A stretch of DNA of 11,863 nt, from contig ONXZ01000021.1 in assembly GCA_900321905.1 (NCBI GenBank), positions 1-11,863 of the forward strand. The letters run 5' to 3'. Position 1 is the stretch's first letter. Every line of letters starts with the position of its first letter. Below the pieces are notes generated by a model, which saw only the letters and a list, made by a program, of their open reading frames with translations, was not told the DNA's origin and did not search any database. This document shows positions 1 to 7,269 of the stretch, piece after piece. The stretch comes from an uncultured Eubacteriales bacterium (GTDB taxonomy: Bacteria > Bacillota > Clostridia > Oscillospirales > Acutalibacteraceae). Made by a program: the position numbers and the translations under genes.

Positions 1-4
1 ACCG

Positions 5-21
5 CAAGGCTTGACGCCTTG
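5..21. other. Small hairpin at the window's left edge, possibly the end of an upstream gene's terminator
   Basis: CAAGGC (5-10) and GCCTTG (16-21) can pair around the five-base loop TTGAC. A short T run follows at 28-32 but is separated from the stem by GGGTGA, so this is not a clean intrinsic terminator. From here to the promoter at 151 I find no open reading frame with a ribosome binding site and no RNA gene. The stretch is probably the 3' flank of a gene lying outside the window. Confidence 0.25.
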
Positions 22-147
22 GGGTGATTTTTAATACAGTTATAGCGAAAAAGATGCCATTTTCAGGCTGACATTCTTTATGATGGACACCCCTTGCAAG
101 ACTCTTTTTGTTTTTGCCTAACCACAATATATAGTGTGTCAAAATAC

Positions 148-159
148 TTGTTGCAACAA
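148..159. promoter_or_regulatory. Perfect 12-base palindrome over the -35 region, candidate operator
   Basis: TTGTTG at 148-153 is followed directly by its reverse complement CAACAA at 154-159, and the -35 hexamer lies inside it. A second, imperfect 16-base dyad (seven of eight pairs) sits just upstream at 123-138. A repressor bound at 148-159 would block RNA polymerase at the operon promoter. No regulator gene is adjacent, and a palindrome of this length could be chance, so the operator role is inferred from position alone. Confidence 0.3.
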
Positions 160-179
160 CTGCCTAATAATGTTATAAT
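151..179 (+). promoter_or_regulatory. Sigma-A promoter of the surface-polymer operon
   Basis: TTGCAA at 151-156 (four of six matches to TTGACA) is followed by a 17-base spacer and a perfect TATAAT at 174-179. The -10 is extended by TG at 171-172. Transcription would start near 186, leaving a leader of about 25 bases. The ribosome binding site AGGAAG lies at 200-205, five bases before the ATG at 211. Confidence 0.75.
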
Positions 180-210
180 AATATGAAAATAATTAATTTA
201 GGAAGTAACA

Positions 211-1455
211 ATGTCAAGCGCCAATTCAATCATAACTAAGTTAACTAAAAATAATTCGCTGTTCAGAAAGATATATCACAAAGCCTCATACGATTTACGC
301 CTTGTGCGCTACAAAATACGCAAAGCGGGCAAGGGTATTGACGATAAAAAAGTTGTTTTTTCTGCTTTTGCGGGCAGAAAGTATGCCGACTCGCCGCGTG
401 CGATTTATGAGTATATGCTCGGCAGTGACGACTACAAAGATTTTAAATTCGTATGGGTTTTCACTCAGCCTGAAAATTATTCTTTTTTAAAAAACAACCG
501 CAATACCACAATCGTCAAACAGGCTTCAAAAGAGTGCGAACTCGCCTTTGCAACCGCGAAATACTGGGTGACTAACAACCGCACCTCTCAGCACAGATAC
601 CCCACAAAAGGCCAGGTGTTTATTCAAACCTGGCACGGCACGCCGTTAAAACGTCTGCGCTTTGATATTGAAAAACCGCAGGATTTTAACCATACGCGCG
701 ATGAGTTTGCAAAAATGTTTATTGGCGACGCAAAAAAGTTTACCTACTTCCTGTCGCCTTCTGCTTTTGCGAGCGAAAAGTTTATATCCGCATTCGGACT
801 TAAAGAACTCGGCAAGGAGGATATCATCGTTGAGGAGGGTTATCCCCGCAACGACTTTCTTGTTAACTATACGCAGGACGATGTCAACCGCATTAAAACG
901 GAACTCGGCTTGCCGGACGATAAAAAAGTTATACTTTACGCTCCTACCTGGCGCGATGACCAGTTTAAATTCGGCGAGGGATACCAGTACAAACCTGCAG
1001 TTGACTTTGACCGACTGCAAAGAGAAATCGGCGACGATTATGTTATTCTTTACAGAGCGCATTACTACATTTCAAATTCCTTTGATTTTGAAAAGTACGG
1101 TGGATTTGTCCTTGATGTTTCGTCGCTTGACGACATTAACGATTTGTACGTTGTGGCGGATATGCTGATTACGGACTACTCGTCGGTGTTCTTTGACTAT
1201 GCACTGTTAAAGCGACCAATGCTGTTTTATATGTACGACTTTGAACAGTATAAAAATGAACTGCGCGGCTTTTATATCGACATCAGCGAACTGCCGGGTC
1301 CGATAATTAAAACAGAGGACGAACTAATCAACAAAATCAAAAGCACACCCGATGATTTTGAATATGATGAAAAATACAAAAGATTTAACGATAAATTCAA
1401 TTATCTTGATGACGGACACGCGAGTGAACGCGTGGCGAAAAAACTGATTAAGTAA
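211..1455 (+). CDS. CDP-glycerol:glycerophosphate glycerophosphotransferase-like protein (TagB/TagF family)
   Basis: This 414-residue protein belongs to the TagB/TagF family (Pfam Glyphos_transf), GT-B-fold membrane-associated enzymes that move polyol phosphate from CDP-glycerol or CDP-ribitol to a lipid-linked primer or growing chain at the cytoplasmic face. It shows the family motifs in order: W141-H-G-T-P145; E208-E-G-Y-P-R213; a KKVILYAPTWR segment; R282-A-H284, corresponding to the catalytic-site histidine region; and T321-D322-Y-S-S325. The length matches a single-domain primase or polymerase, with no signal peptide or membrane helix. It starts at ATG 211 behind AGGAAG, and the next gene begins 16 bases after its stop. 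It is clearly paralogous to residues 1-400 of that next protein. Sequence alone does not tell whether it primes (TagB), polymerises (TagF/TarL), or uses glycerol or ribitol. No CDP-polyol synthase gene is in the window. Confidence 0.85.
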   Translation: MSSANSIITKLTKNNSLFRKIYHKASYDLRLVRYKIRKAGKGIDDKKVVFSAFAGRKYADSPRAIYEYMLGSDDYKDFKFVWVFTQPENYSFLKNNRNTTIVKQASKECELAFATAKYWVTNNRTSQHRYPTKGQVFIQTWHGTPLKRLRFDIEKPQDFNHTRDEFAKMFIGDAKKFTYFLSPSAFASEKFISAFGLKELGKEDIIVEEGYPRNDFLVNYTQDDVNRIKTELGLPDDKKVILYAPTWRDDQFKFGEGYQYKPAVDFDRLQREIGDDYVILYRAHYYISNSFDFEKYGGFVLDVSSLDDINDLYVVADMLITDYSSVFFDYALLKRPMLFYMYDFEQYKNELRGFYIDISELPGPIIKTEDELINKIKSTPDDFEYDEKYKRFNDKFNYLDDGHASERVAKKLIK

Positions 1456-1471
1456 TCCGAGGAGATATTAA

Positions 1472-4400
1472 ATGGATCCTAAAAAGATTATCAGAAAAGG
1501 CAAAAAGTTTGTTGCACAGAACATTGCCGACAAACCGCGACATATCAGGTATATCAACTTTTTTAAAGAGTGTGATGTTGAGCCGAACACAGTTTTGTAC
1601 CAGGCTTATGCAAACAAAATCCTGGCGGGCAACCCGTATGCTATTTTTCTGCACCTGATTAATAATCCCGAATACTCGCACCTCAAGCACATCTGGCTTA
1701 TCAAGGACAAGTCTATACTCAGTTATCCCGATGTTGCAAAGTATGCAAACGACGACAGAGTTAATTTTGTTATGGACGGCTCTGATGAGGCGCTCAAGGC
1801 GCTTTGCACCGCGCAGTATCTTGTCAATAACGCTGCGTGGCCGTCATACTATGTCAAAAAAGACGACCAGATTTATATTAACACCTGGCACGGCACGCCG
1901 CTCAAGGGACTCGGCAAGTTTGACAAAACTGCAAACCGCCGTCCGATTATGAGCGCGCAGCGCAACTTCTTGAGCGCGGATTACCTTGTTATGCCAAACC
2001 GCTACACTACCGATGTCCTTATGGAGCATTACGATGTCAGAAATGCGTTCAGGGGCAACGTTGTAGAGGAAGGCTATCCTCGTGTTGACCTTGTTGCAAA
2101 TACCGACAGGGAGGAAATGCGCCGCCGCCTTGAAAAAAAGGCAGGCACTTCGCTTGAGGGCAAAAAAGTTATTCTTTATGCTCCGACCTTCCGCAGCGAG
2201 ATGTCTTACGCCAAAAAGCACATTGACAACTCCGATGAAATCTGCGAATACATTGAACATATCGTTGACAATATGCCCGATAATTATGTTATGTTCTTTA
2301 AGGCGCACAGCAACCTTATACAGTATTTCAAGGGCAACAGCAAGATAACAGACCTGTTTTTGTTTGATGATTTTGAAACTAACAAGGTGCTGTCTGCAAC
2401 CGACGTGCTTATCACAGACTACTCGTCTGTATTCTTTGACTATCTTTGCACAAAGCGACCTATTATCTTTTTCACCTATGACAGAGCGCAGTATGAGGGC
2501 GAGCGCGGTCTGCTGTTTTCGCTTGACGAAGTTCCGGGCAGACTCTGCTATACGGAAAAAGATGTTGTTGATAGTCTTGAGCAGATTAACGACAACAAGT
2601 ATAATTACGACGAAAAGTATAATAATTTTATAGATAAATTCGCTTACAAAGATGACGGCGGCGCAACAAAACGCGTTGTCGATATCGTATGGGGCGGCAA
2701 AAAGTCAGACGCAGTGTTTACACCGTCAAGCGGCAAAAAGAGCGTGCTTGTTCACATCGGCACACAGATGGGCAAGGGTCCGCTCGCAAAGTGCGTTATT
2801 GACTATCTTAAGAGTATTAACACCGACGAGTACGATGTGTTCCTGTTTGGCAACTATTTTGAAAAGCAGCGTATGATGTTTGATAATGCCTGCGACGGAA
2901 TACGTTACCTTACAACACTTCCACCGACTGCTTATACCCTTACTGAAGCGGTCAGCAAAACAGTGTTTGGCGTTAACTCAATCAATATTTACGACCGTGA
3001 GTACAAGCGCAATCTCGGCAAGTGCAAGTTTGATTTGATAGTCAACTTCGGCAGCCATATGCCCGTTATCCGCAAAATGCTCGAAACGCAGGCGGATACC
3101 GAGCAGATTATGTACGTTAACAGCGCCGATTATTCAAAATCGCTTGTTAACGATATGCTTAAATTCCCGTACAAAAAGATTGTTGTGCTTGAGGATAAAA
3201 ACACAAAGTGCGATTCTTTTGCGGACAGCCGTGTAGAAATCAGGAAAGTCAGCCCTAAAACCGACAATATTCATCAGTATATGCTTGATATGAATATGCC
3301 GATGAAGGTGCTGTTCATTGCCTGCTTTGATTCGATGAATCACGCGTTTGTCAACATTATAAGGGAACTCGAAAAGCGCGGACATCTTTACAAAATTCTT
3401 ATCCGCGACCTCGACGATGAAGTTAACAACCTGATGTTTGCAGGCAATCCTAACATTGTTTCAATAGACGATTTTGACTACAAGAGCCTTGGCGAATACG
3501 ATTTTGTAGTCGGCGCGCCGATTAAGTTCCGCCGATTCAGAAAACTCTACAGGCAGATTGACAATCGCGGACTGTTTGTTTACACCTTCTCAAACCTGTT
3601 CTCCTCAATCACAATGCGTGTTGCGGCGGACGCTGTTATCACTATCGGTGAAAACAAGTTTAAGGAGTTTGAATCAAACTTCCTCAAATACAATATGATT
3701 GCCGCAGGCAACCCGCAGTACGATACCCTTGTGGAAAAGCGCAGGGGCGATATTAAAAACGAGGATATCAAAAAAATACTGTTCCTTGAGCAGGGCGCAT
3801 ATCCTTGCGGCGACAAGGGCAAAAAGCAACTTGCCGACACGCTTATTAATATGGCGGAGATGAATCCTGATAAGGAAATTCATATCAAGCCGCGTTACCT
3901 GCTTGATGATTCCGTCAAGAGTATTCACGTTGTGTCAGAGCATATTTACAACTACTTTGACCGCGTGCCTGAAAACCTCGTTTTGATTAATGAAAATCAG
4001 ATACTTGAGGAAATAATCGTTGACTACGATGCGGTTATAACTATGTGGAGCACGGCGTTCCTTGACGCAATTGCGCTCAATATGCCGCTTATGCTGATTG
4101 GCGGTTTTGACTCCGACGACGTGTTTGATATCAGGACTAACCGTGTGCAGGACGCTTACGACGAACTTGCCGAAAGCGGAGTGCTTGTTGATTTCAGGGA
4201 TATTATGGACAAGCCGCTTGAGTTCAAGCCTGTCAGCACCGATTTCCAGAAGAAGGAACTTATCAACTTCGACAAGCCCTGCTCGCCGTTTGTTGTCGAT
4301 TTGTTTGAAACCGTTAACAACAAACTCATAATTCCTGATTTGCGTTATGCAGGTTTCTTTGAAGTGACTTACAGAGATATCGCAAAAACGCTTGACGAAA

Positions 4401-5221
4401 TTAAACTTTACAATATGCACAGCGCAAAGTACCTGCGCTGGAAGGAAACTTACACTAAGTTTAACGAACTTATGCAGGAATATGTTTACATCAACAGATG
4501 TATGGGCAACATATTTGATTTGTCCGCTATGACGGCGATTATGGAAAACTGCAAGGTCGGCGACAGCATTGACGTTGAAAAACTGCTTGCAGATAAGTTT
4601 GCTGAAATAGAGGATAACTTCTATAACAACCCTGCAAATATCGAAAGGGCGAAAGAGGATAAAATCCTGTTTGACTTCTACTGCGACTGGCTGTACCGCA
4701 AAGGCAGGCTTGCCGAAATCGCAAATTTTGAAGGCACGCACGACGAGGTGCAGGAAGAAATTGAGTACTACACCGCTATTCGCTGCCTGAAACTCGGCAG
4801 GCAGGGCAAGGCTATACAGCACATTACACAGTATCTCACCTGCATAGTTGCCAAAAACAAAAAGGCGGAACTGCTCAAAGAAAAGCGTATGTACGACTAT
4901 ACCCAGCCGTTTTTGGAACCCAAGCACCGCTACAGTTTTATCAAGTATCTTTATGAAAATAAAAAGGTCGAGGAACTTGAACTGCTGAACTTTACTGTTT
5001 TGCAGCGCGACCCGATGACCGCGTACTTCAAAATGAAACTGTATAACGAACTCGGAGATTACGAAAAAGCGGTTGAGATTTATGACACGCTTGTCAACAG
5101 TCCGAACAGTCAACCTTCAATTTCCAAAATAATTGCAAAAAATCTATTTACAAATAAAGTAGAAATAGAGTATAATTATGCTAACAAAAACTTAGTTAAA
5201 TCTAACGATACGGAAAAATAA
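1472..5221 (+). CDS. Multidomain polymerase: TagF-like polyol-phosphate transferase fused to a GT-B-like transferase region and TPR-like tail
   Basis: This 1249-residue protein has at least three parts. Residues 1 to about 405 are a complete TagF-like domain: W139-H-G-T-P143, E199-E-G-Y-P-R204, K277-A-H279 and T315-D316-Y-S-S319. Residues 422 to about 600 form a Rossmann-like segment opening KKSVLVHIG, like the front half of a GT4 enzyme. From M609 (MKVLFIACFDSMNHAF) to about 910 is a second GT-B-like unit with H804-I-K-P-R808 and W859-S-T-A862. This may be equivalent to the basic/HP and S-T motifs of CMP-sugar transferases, but that is a guess. Residues about 950-1249 are alpha-helical, with a TPR-like repeat near 1187-1217 (LGDYEKAVEIYDTLV). 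AGGAG at 1460-1464 supports the start. Fused TagF, GT and TPR architecture is known in Gram-negative teichoic-acid-like capsule polymerases. Its place directly before the CMP-nonulosonate genes suggests it transfers that sugar as well as polyol phosphate. The N-terminal call is firm; the middle-domain substrate is inference. Confidence 0.8.
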   Translation: MDPKKIIRKGKKFVAQNIADKPRHIRYINFFKECDVEPNTVLYQAYANKILAGNPYAIFLHLINNPEYSHLKHIWLIKDKSILSYPDVAKYANDDRVNFVMDGSDEALKALCTAQYLVNNAAWPSYYVKKDDQIYINTWHGTPLKGLGKFDKTANRRPIMSAQRNFLSADYLVMPNRYTTDVLMEHYDVRNAFRGNVVEEGYPRVDLVANTDREEMRRRLEKKAGTSLEGKKVILYAPTFRSEMSYAKKHIDNSDEICEYIEHIVDNMPDNYVMFFKAHSNLIQYFKGNSKITDLFLFDDFETNKVLSATDVLITDYSSVFFDYLCTKRPIIFFTYDRAQYEGERGLLFSLDEVPGRLCYTEKDVVDSLEQINDNKYNYDEKYNNFIDKFAYKDDGGATKRVVDIVWGGKKSDAVFTPSSGKKSVLVHIGTQMGKGPLAKCVIDYLKSINTDEYDVFLFGNYFEKQRMMFDNACDGIRYLTTLPPTAYTLTEAVSKTVFGVNSINIYDREYKRNLGKCKFDLIVNFGSHMPVIRKMLETQADTEQIMYVNSADYSKSLVNDMLKFPYKKIVVLEDKNTKCDSFADSRVEIRKVSPKTDNIHQYMLDMNMPMKVLFIACFDSMNHAFVNIIRELEKRGHLYKILIRDLDDEVNNLMFAGNPNIVSIDDFDYKSLGEYDFVVGAPIKFRRFRKLYRQIDNRGLFVYTFSNLFSSITMRVAADAVITIGENKFKEFESNFLKYNMIAAGNPQYDTLVEKRRGDIKNEDIKKILFLEQGAYPCGDKGKKQLADTLINMAEMNPDKEIHIKPRYLLDDSVKSIHVVSEHIYNYFDRVPENLVLINENQILEEIIVDYDAVITMWSTAFLDAIALNMPLMLIGGFDSDDVFDIRTNRVQDAYDELAESGVLVDFRDIMDKPLEFKPVSTDFQKKELINFDKPCSPFVVDLFETVNNKLIIPDLRYAGFFEVTYRDIAKTLDEIKLYNMHSAKYLRWKETYTKFNELMQEYVYINRCMGNIFDLSAMTAIMENCKVGDSIDVEKLLADKFAEIEDNFYNNPANIERAKEDKILFDFYCDWLYRKGRLAEIANFEGTHDEVQEEIEYYTAIRCLKLGRQGKAIQHITQYLTCIVAKNKKAELLKEKRMYDYTQPFLEPKHRYSFIKYLYENKKVEELELLNFTVLQRDPMTAYFKMKLYNELGDYEKAVEIYDTLVNSPNSQPSISKIIAKNLFTNKVEIEYNYANKNLVKSNDTEK
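5147..5176 (+). promoter_or_regulatory. Internal promoter for the nonulosonate genes
   Basis: TTTACA at 5147-5152 (five of six matches to TTGACA), an 18-base spacer and a perfect TATAAT at 5171-5176 lie inside the last 25 codons of the preceding gene, in a locally AT-rich patch. The start would be near 5183, giving a leader of about 50 bases with AAGGAG at 5221-5226. This would let the synthase, phosphatase and cytidylyltransferase be expressed beyond read-through from the promoter at 151. Confidence 0.6.
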
Positions 5222-5234
5222 AGGAGTTAAATTT

Positions 5235-6098
5235 ATGAAAAAACCAAGAGTAATTGCTGAAATCGGTTGTAACCACAAAGGCGATATGGAAATTGCTAAA
5301 AAACTCATTGACGTTGCTAAAAACTACTGCAATGCCGATGTTGTTAAGTTCCAGAAGCGCCACATTCCCACCTGGGTTGAAAGGTATCCGGAACTTTACA
5401 ATGCACCTCACCCAAATCCGATTAACGCATACGGTCACACTTACAGAGAGCACAGAGAGGCTCTTGAATTTACAAAAGAGCAGAACAGAGAACTCAAGGA
5501 ATACTGTGAGAGTATCGGCATTGTTTGGAGCACGTCTGTGTGGGATATGGTTTCCGCTCAGGAGATTGCTGACCTCAAACCTGAACTTATCAAGGTTCCT
5601 TCTGCCTGCAACACAAACCTTGAAATGCTTGAGTGGCTTTGCGATAACTACGACGGCGAAATTCACATTTCAACAGGTATGACCACCTCAAAGGAAACTG
5701 ATGATATCGTTGAACTCTTTGAGAAAAAAGGCAGAAACAAAGACCTTGTTCTTTACAACTGCACATCGGGTTATCCTGTTCCGTTTAAAGATGTTTGCCT
5801 GCTTGAAATCTGCAATCTGCAGGAAAAGTACGGCGACAGAGTTAAGGAAATCGGCTTCTCCGGTCACCACCTCGGTATCGCAGTAGACGTTGCCGCTTAC
5901 ACACTCGGCGCAACTACAGTTGAGCGCCACTACACACTCGACAGAACCTGGAAGGGTACCGACCACGCTGCTTCTCTTGAGCCTGAGGGAATGCGCAAAC
6001 TTGTCCGCGACCTCAACGCTGTTCACGAAGCGCTGACCTACAAAGAGGTAGAAGTGCTTGACATCGAGGAAGTACAGAGAAAGAAGTTAAAGTGGTAA
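5235..6098 (+). CDS. neuB: Nonulosonate (sialic-acid-type) synthase, NANS-like, without SAF domain; probable KDN-9-P or Neu5Ac-9-P synthase
   Basis: The NeuB/NANS family condenses phosphoenolpyruvate with an N-acylmannosamine or mannose (6-phosphorylated in some members) to give a nine-carbon keto acid. This 287-residue protein is essentially the whole TIM barrel: IAE9IGCNH14KG; VKFQKR; STSVWD; a KVPSACNTN stretch; HISTGM; YNCTSGYP; then H211 and H232, whose 21-residue spacing matches the two metal-binding histidines of Neisseria NeuB. Y66-GHTYREH73, FSGHH and T238-W-K-G-T-D-H244 look like animal NANS rather than the usual bacterial SDHT and GPDH forms. This points to a 6-phosphorylated substrate. 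The chain ends at the linker (VQRKKLKW) where the antifreeze-like SAF domain would begin. AAGGAG eight bases upstream fixes the start. It is followed by the cytidylyltransferase and phosphatase genes expected for CMP-KDN or CMP-Neu5Ac. The family is certain; the exact sugar is inferred. Confidence 0.88.
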   Translation: MKKPRVIAEIGCNHKGDMEIAKKLIDVAKNYCNADVVKFQKRHIPTWVERYPELYNAPHPNPINAYGHTYREHREALEFTKEQNRELKEYCESIGIVWSTSVWDMVSAQEIADLKPELIKVPSACNTNLEMLEWLCDNYDGEIHISTGMTTSKETDDIVELFEKKGRNKDLVLYNCTSGYPVPFKDVCLLEICNLQEKYGDRVKEIGFSGHHLGIAVDVAAYTLGATTVERHYTLDRTWKGTDHAASLEPEGMRKLVRDLNAVHEALTYKEVEVLDIEEVQRKKLKW

Positions 6099-6109
6099 GG
6101 AGAACCCAA

Positions 6110-6793
6110 ATGGCTAATAAAAACGTTGCGTTTATTCCTGTAAGGGGCGGCAGCAAGTCTATTCCGTTTAAAAATATCAAGCCAATCGCAGGCAAACCGC
6201 TTGTCCTCTGGACAATCGAAGCCGCCGCAAAGTGCAAGTCGATTGACAAGGTTTATGTTTCCACTGACTCTGATAAAATCAGGGAAGTGGCGCAGACCTA
6301 CCGCGGCGAAGGCTGCGAAAAAGTTGAGGTTATCTCGCGCAGTGCCGAAACTGCAAACGATACCGCTTCAACCGAGTCTGCAATGCTTGAATTTGCAAAC
6401 AACTACGATTTTGAAAATATTGTTCTTGTTCAGGCAACGAGTCCGCTGCTGAGTGCTGAGGATATCCAGAAAGGCTTTGACAAGTACGGCGATTACGACA
6501 GCATTATCTCGCTCGTTGAGCAAAAGCGTTTTATCTGGGCAGACGATGGCGAAGGCGGCGTTAAGTCGTCAAACTACGACCACTTCCACCGCCCGAGACG
6601 TCAGGAATTTGACGGCTATCTTGTTGAAAACGGTGCGTTTTATATCACTTCAAAGGAAAGACTGCTTGCTACCGGCAACAGACTTTCGGGTAAAATCGGC
6701 GCAGTAGTTATGCCTGAGGAAACGTATTTTGAAATTGACGAGCCGTCAGACTGGATTATTATTGAAAACCTACTTAACGCAAAACAGGACTAA
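6110..6793 (+). CDS. neuA: CMP-nonulosonate (acylneuraminate/KDN) cytidylyltransferase
   Basis: This 227-residue GT-A-like nucleotidyltransferase activates a nonulosonic acid with CTP, giving the CMP-sugar and pyrophosphate. It carries the CTP-binding opening I9-P-V-R12-G-G-S-K16 (usually ARxGSKG), then KN22IKPIAGKPL, the Q108-A-T-S-P-L113 stretch and a late E208-I-D210 that takes the place of the usual D-x-D metal site. The length is typical of single-domain NeuA. A GTG at 6092 would add six residues, but it lies before the stop of the upstream gene. AAGGAG at 6097-6102 sits seven bases before ATG 6110, so I choose that start. The next gene begins two bases after its stop, suggesting coupled translation. 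A Kdo-specific enzyme (KdsB) is less likely given the NeuB-family synthase next door. Confidence 0.87.
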   Translation: MANKNVAFIPVRGGSKSIPFKNIKPIAGKPLVLWTIEAAAKCKSIDKVYVSTDSDKIREVAQTYRGEGCEKVEVISRSAETANDTASTESAMLEFANNYDFENIVLVQATSPLLSAEDIQKGFDKYGDYDSIISLVEQKRFIWADDGEGGVKSSNYDHFHRPRRQEFDGYLVENGAFYITSKERLLATGNRLSGKIGAVVMPEETYFEIDEPSDWIIIENLLNAKQD

Positions 6794-6795
6794 TT

Positions 6796-7269
6796 ATGAT
6801 TAAGTTATTTATCACCGACTGCGACGGCTGTATGACCGATGGCGGTATGTATTATGACAACCTCGGCAACGAGTGGAAAAAGTTTAATGCTCGCGACGGT
6901 ATGGGCTTTGAGATGCTGCGCAACAGCGGCGTGCTGACGGGTATTATCAGCAGCGAAAACACACCCCTGCTTGAACGCCGCGCGACAAAACTCAAGATTG
7001 ACGAATTTCATCAGGGCGCAAAAAATAAGCCGGAGGTGCTGGCTGAAATTTTGCAGCGCACCGGCATTGATTACAGCGAGGTTGCGTACCTCGGCGACGA
7101 CATCAACGACCTTAAAATGATGGATTTAGTCGGCTTGACCTTCTGCCCGAACGACGCTATGAAGCAGATTCAGCCAAAGGTTGACGTTATACTTAATAAA
7201 AAAGGCGGCGAAGGCGCTGTGCGCGAAGCCGCAGAATATGTTATTGAACTAAATGAAAAGGCTGACTGA
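6796..7269 (+). CDS. KdsC-like HAD phosphatase, probable KDN-9-P / Neu5Ac-9-P phosphatase
   Basis: This is a 157-residue, cap-less (C0) HAD phosphatase of the KdsC/KDN9P-phosphatase branch. Such enzymes work as tetramers and remove the terminal phosphate from a keto-sugar acid before CMP activation. Visible motifs are D8-C-D10-G-C-M-T-D15-G (nucleophile and acid/base), the KdsC-like F30-N-A-R-D34-G-M-G, motif II at I51-S-S53, K78 of motif III and G100-D101-D102 with N104-D105 of motif IV, then GGEGAVRE near the end. After motif II it has E54, R62 and K65. That spacing matches the Glu, Arg and Lys of Bacteroides thetaiotaomicron KDN9P phosphatase (E56, R64, K67, from memory), where the Glu/Lys pair distinguishes KDN9P from Kdo8P enzymes. 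The start at 6796 has AGGA six bases upstream. Its presence implies that the synthase product is phosphorylated. Confidence 0.85.
   Translation: MIKLFITDCDGCMTDGGMYYDNLGNEWKKFNARDGMGFEMLRNSGVLTGIISSENTPLLERRATKLKIDEFHQGAKNKPEVLAEILQRTGIDYSEVAYLGDDINDLKMMDLVGLTFCPNDAMKQIQPKVDVILNKKGGEGAVREAAEYVIELNEKAD

Noticed and set aside
3935..5113. Long minus-strand open frame (392 codons) opposite the polymerase gene
   Set aside because: It lies wholly within the real + strand gene, has no ribosome binding site or recognisable motif, and its Phe/Val-rich translation is what the complement of Lys/Glu/Asp-rich coding sequence gives.
6092..6109. GTG start at 6092 for the cytidylyltransferase
   Set aside because: It overlaps the end of the upstream gene and encodes the AAGGAG that serves ATG 6110; the added residues are not part of the family's N-terminus.
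5235..7269. A Kdo (KdsA/KdsB/KdsC) pathway instead of a nonulosonate pathway
   Set aside because: The synthase carries NeuB/NANS motifs and metal-ligand spacing, not KdsA motifs, and the phosphatase has the Glu/Lys pair of the nine-carbon branch.
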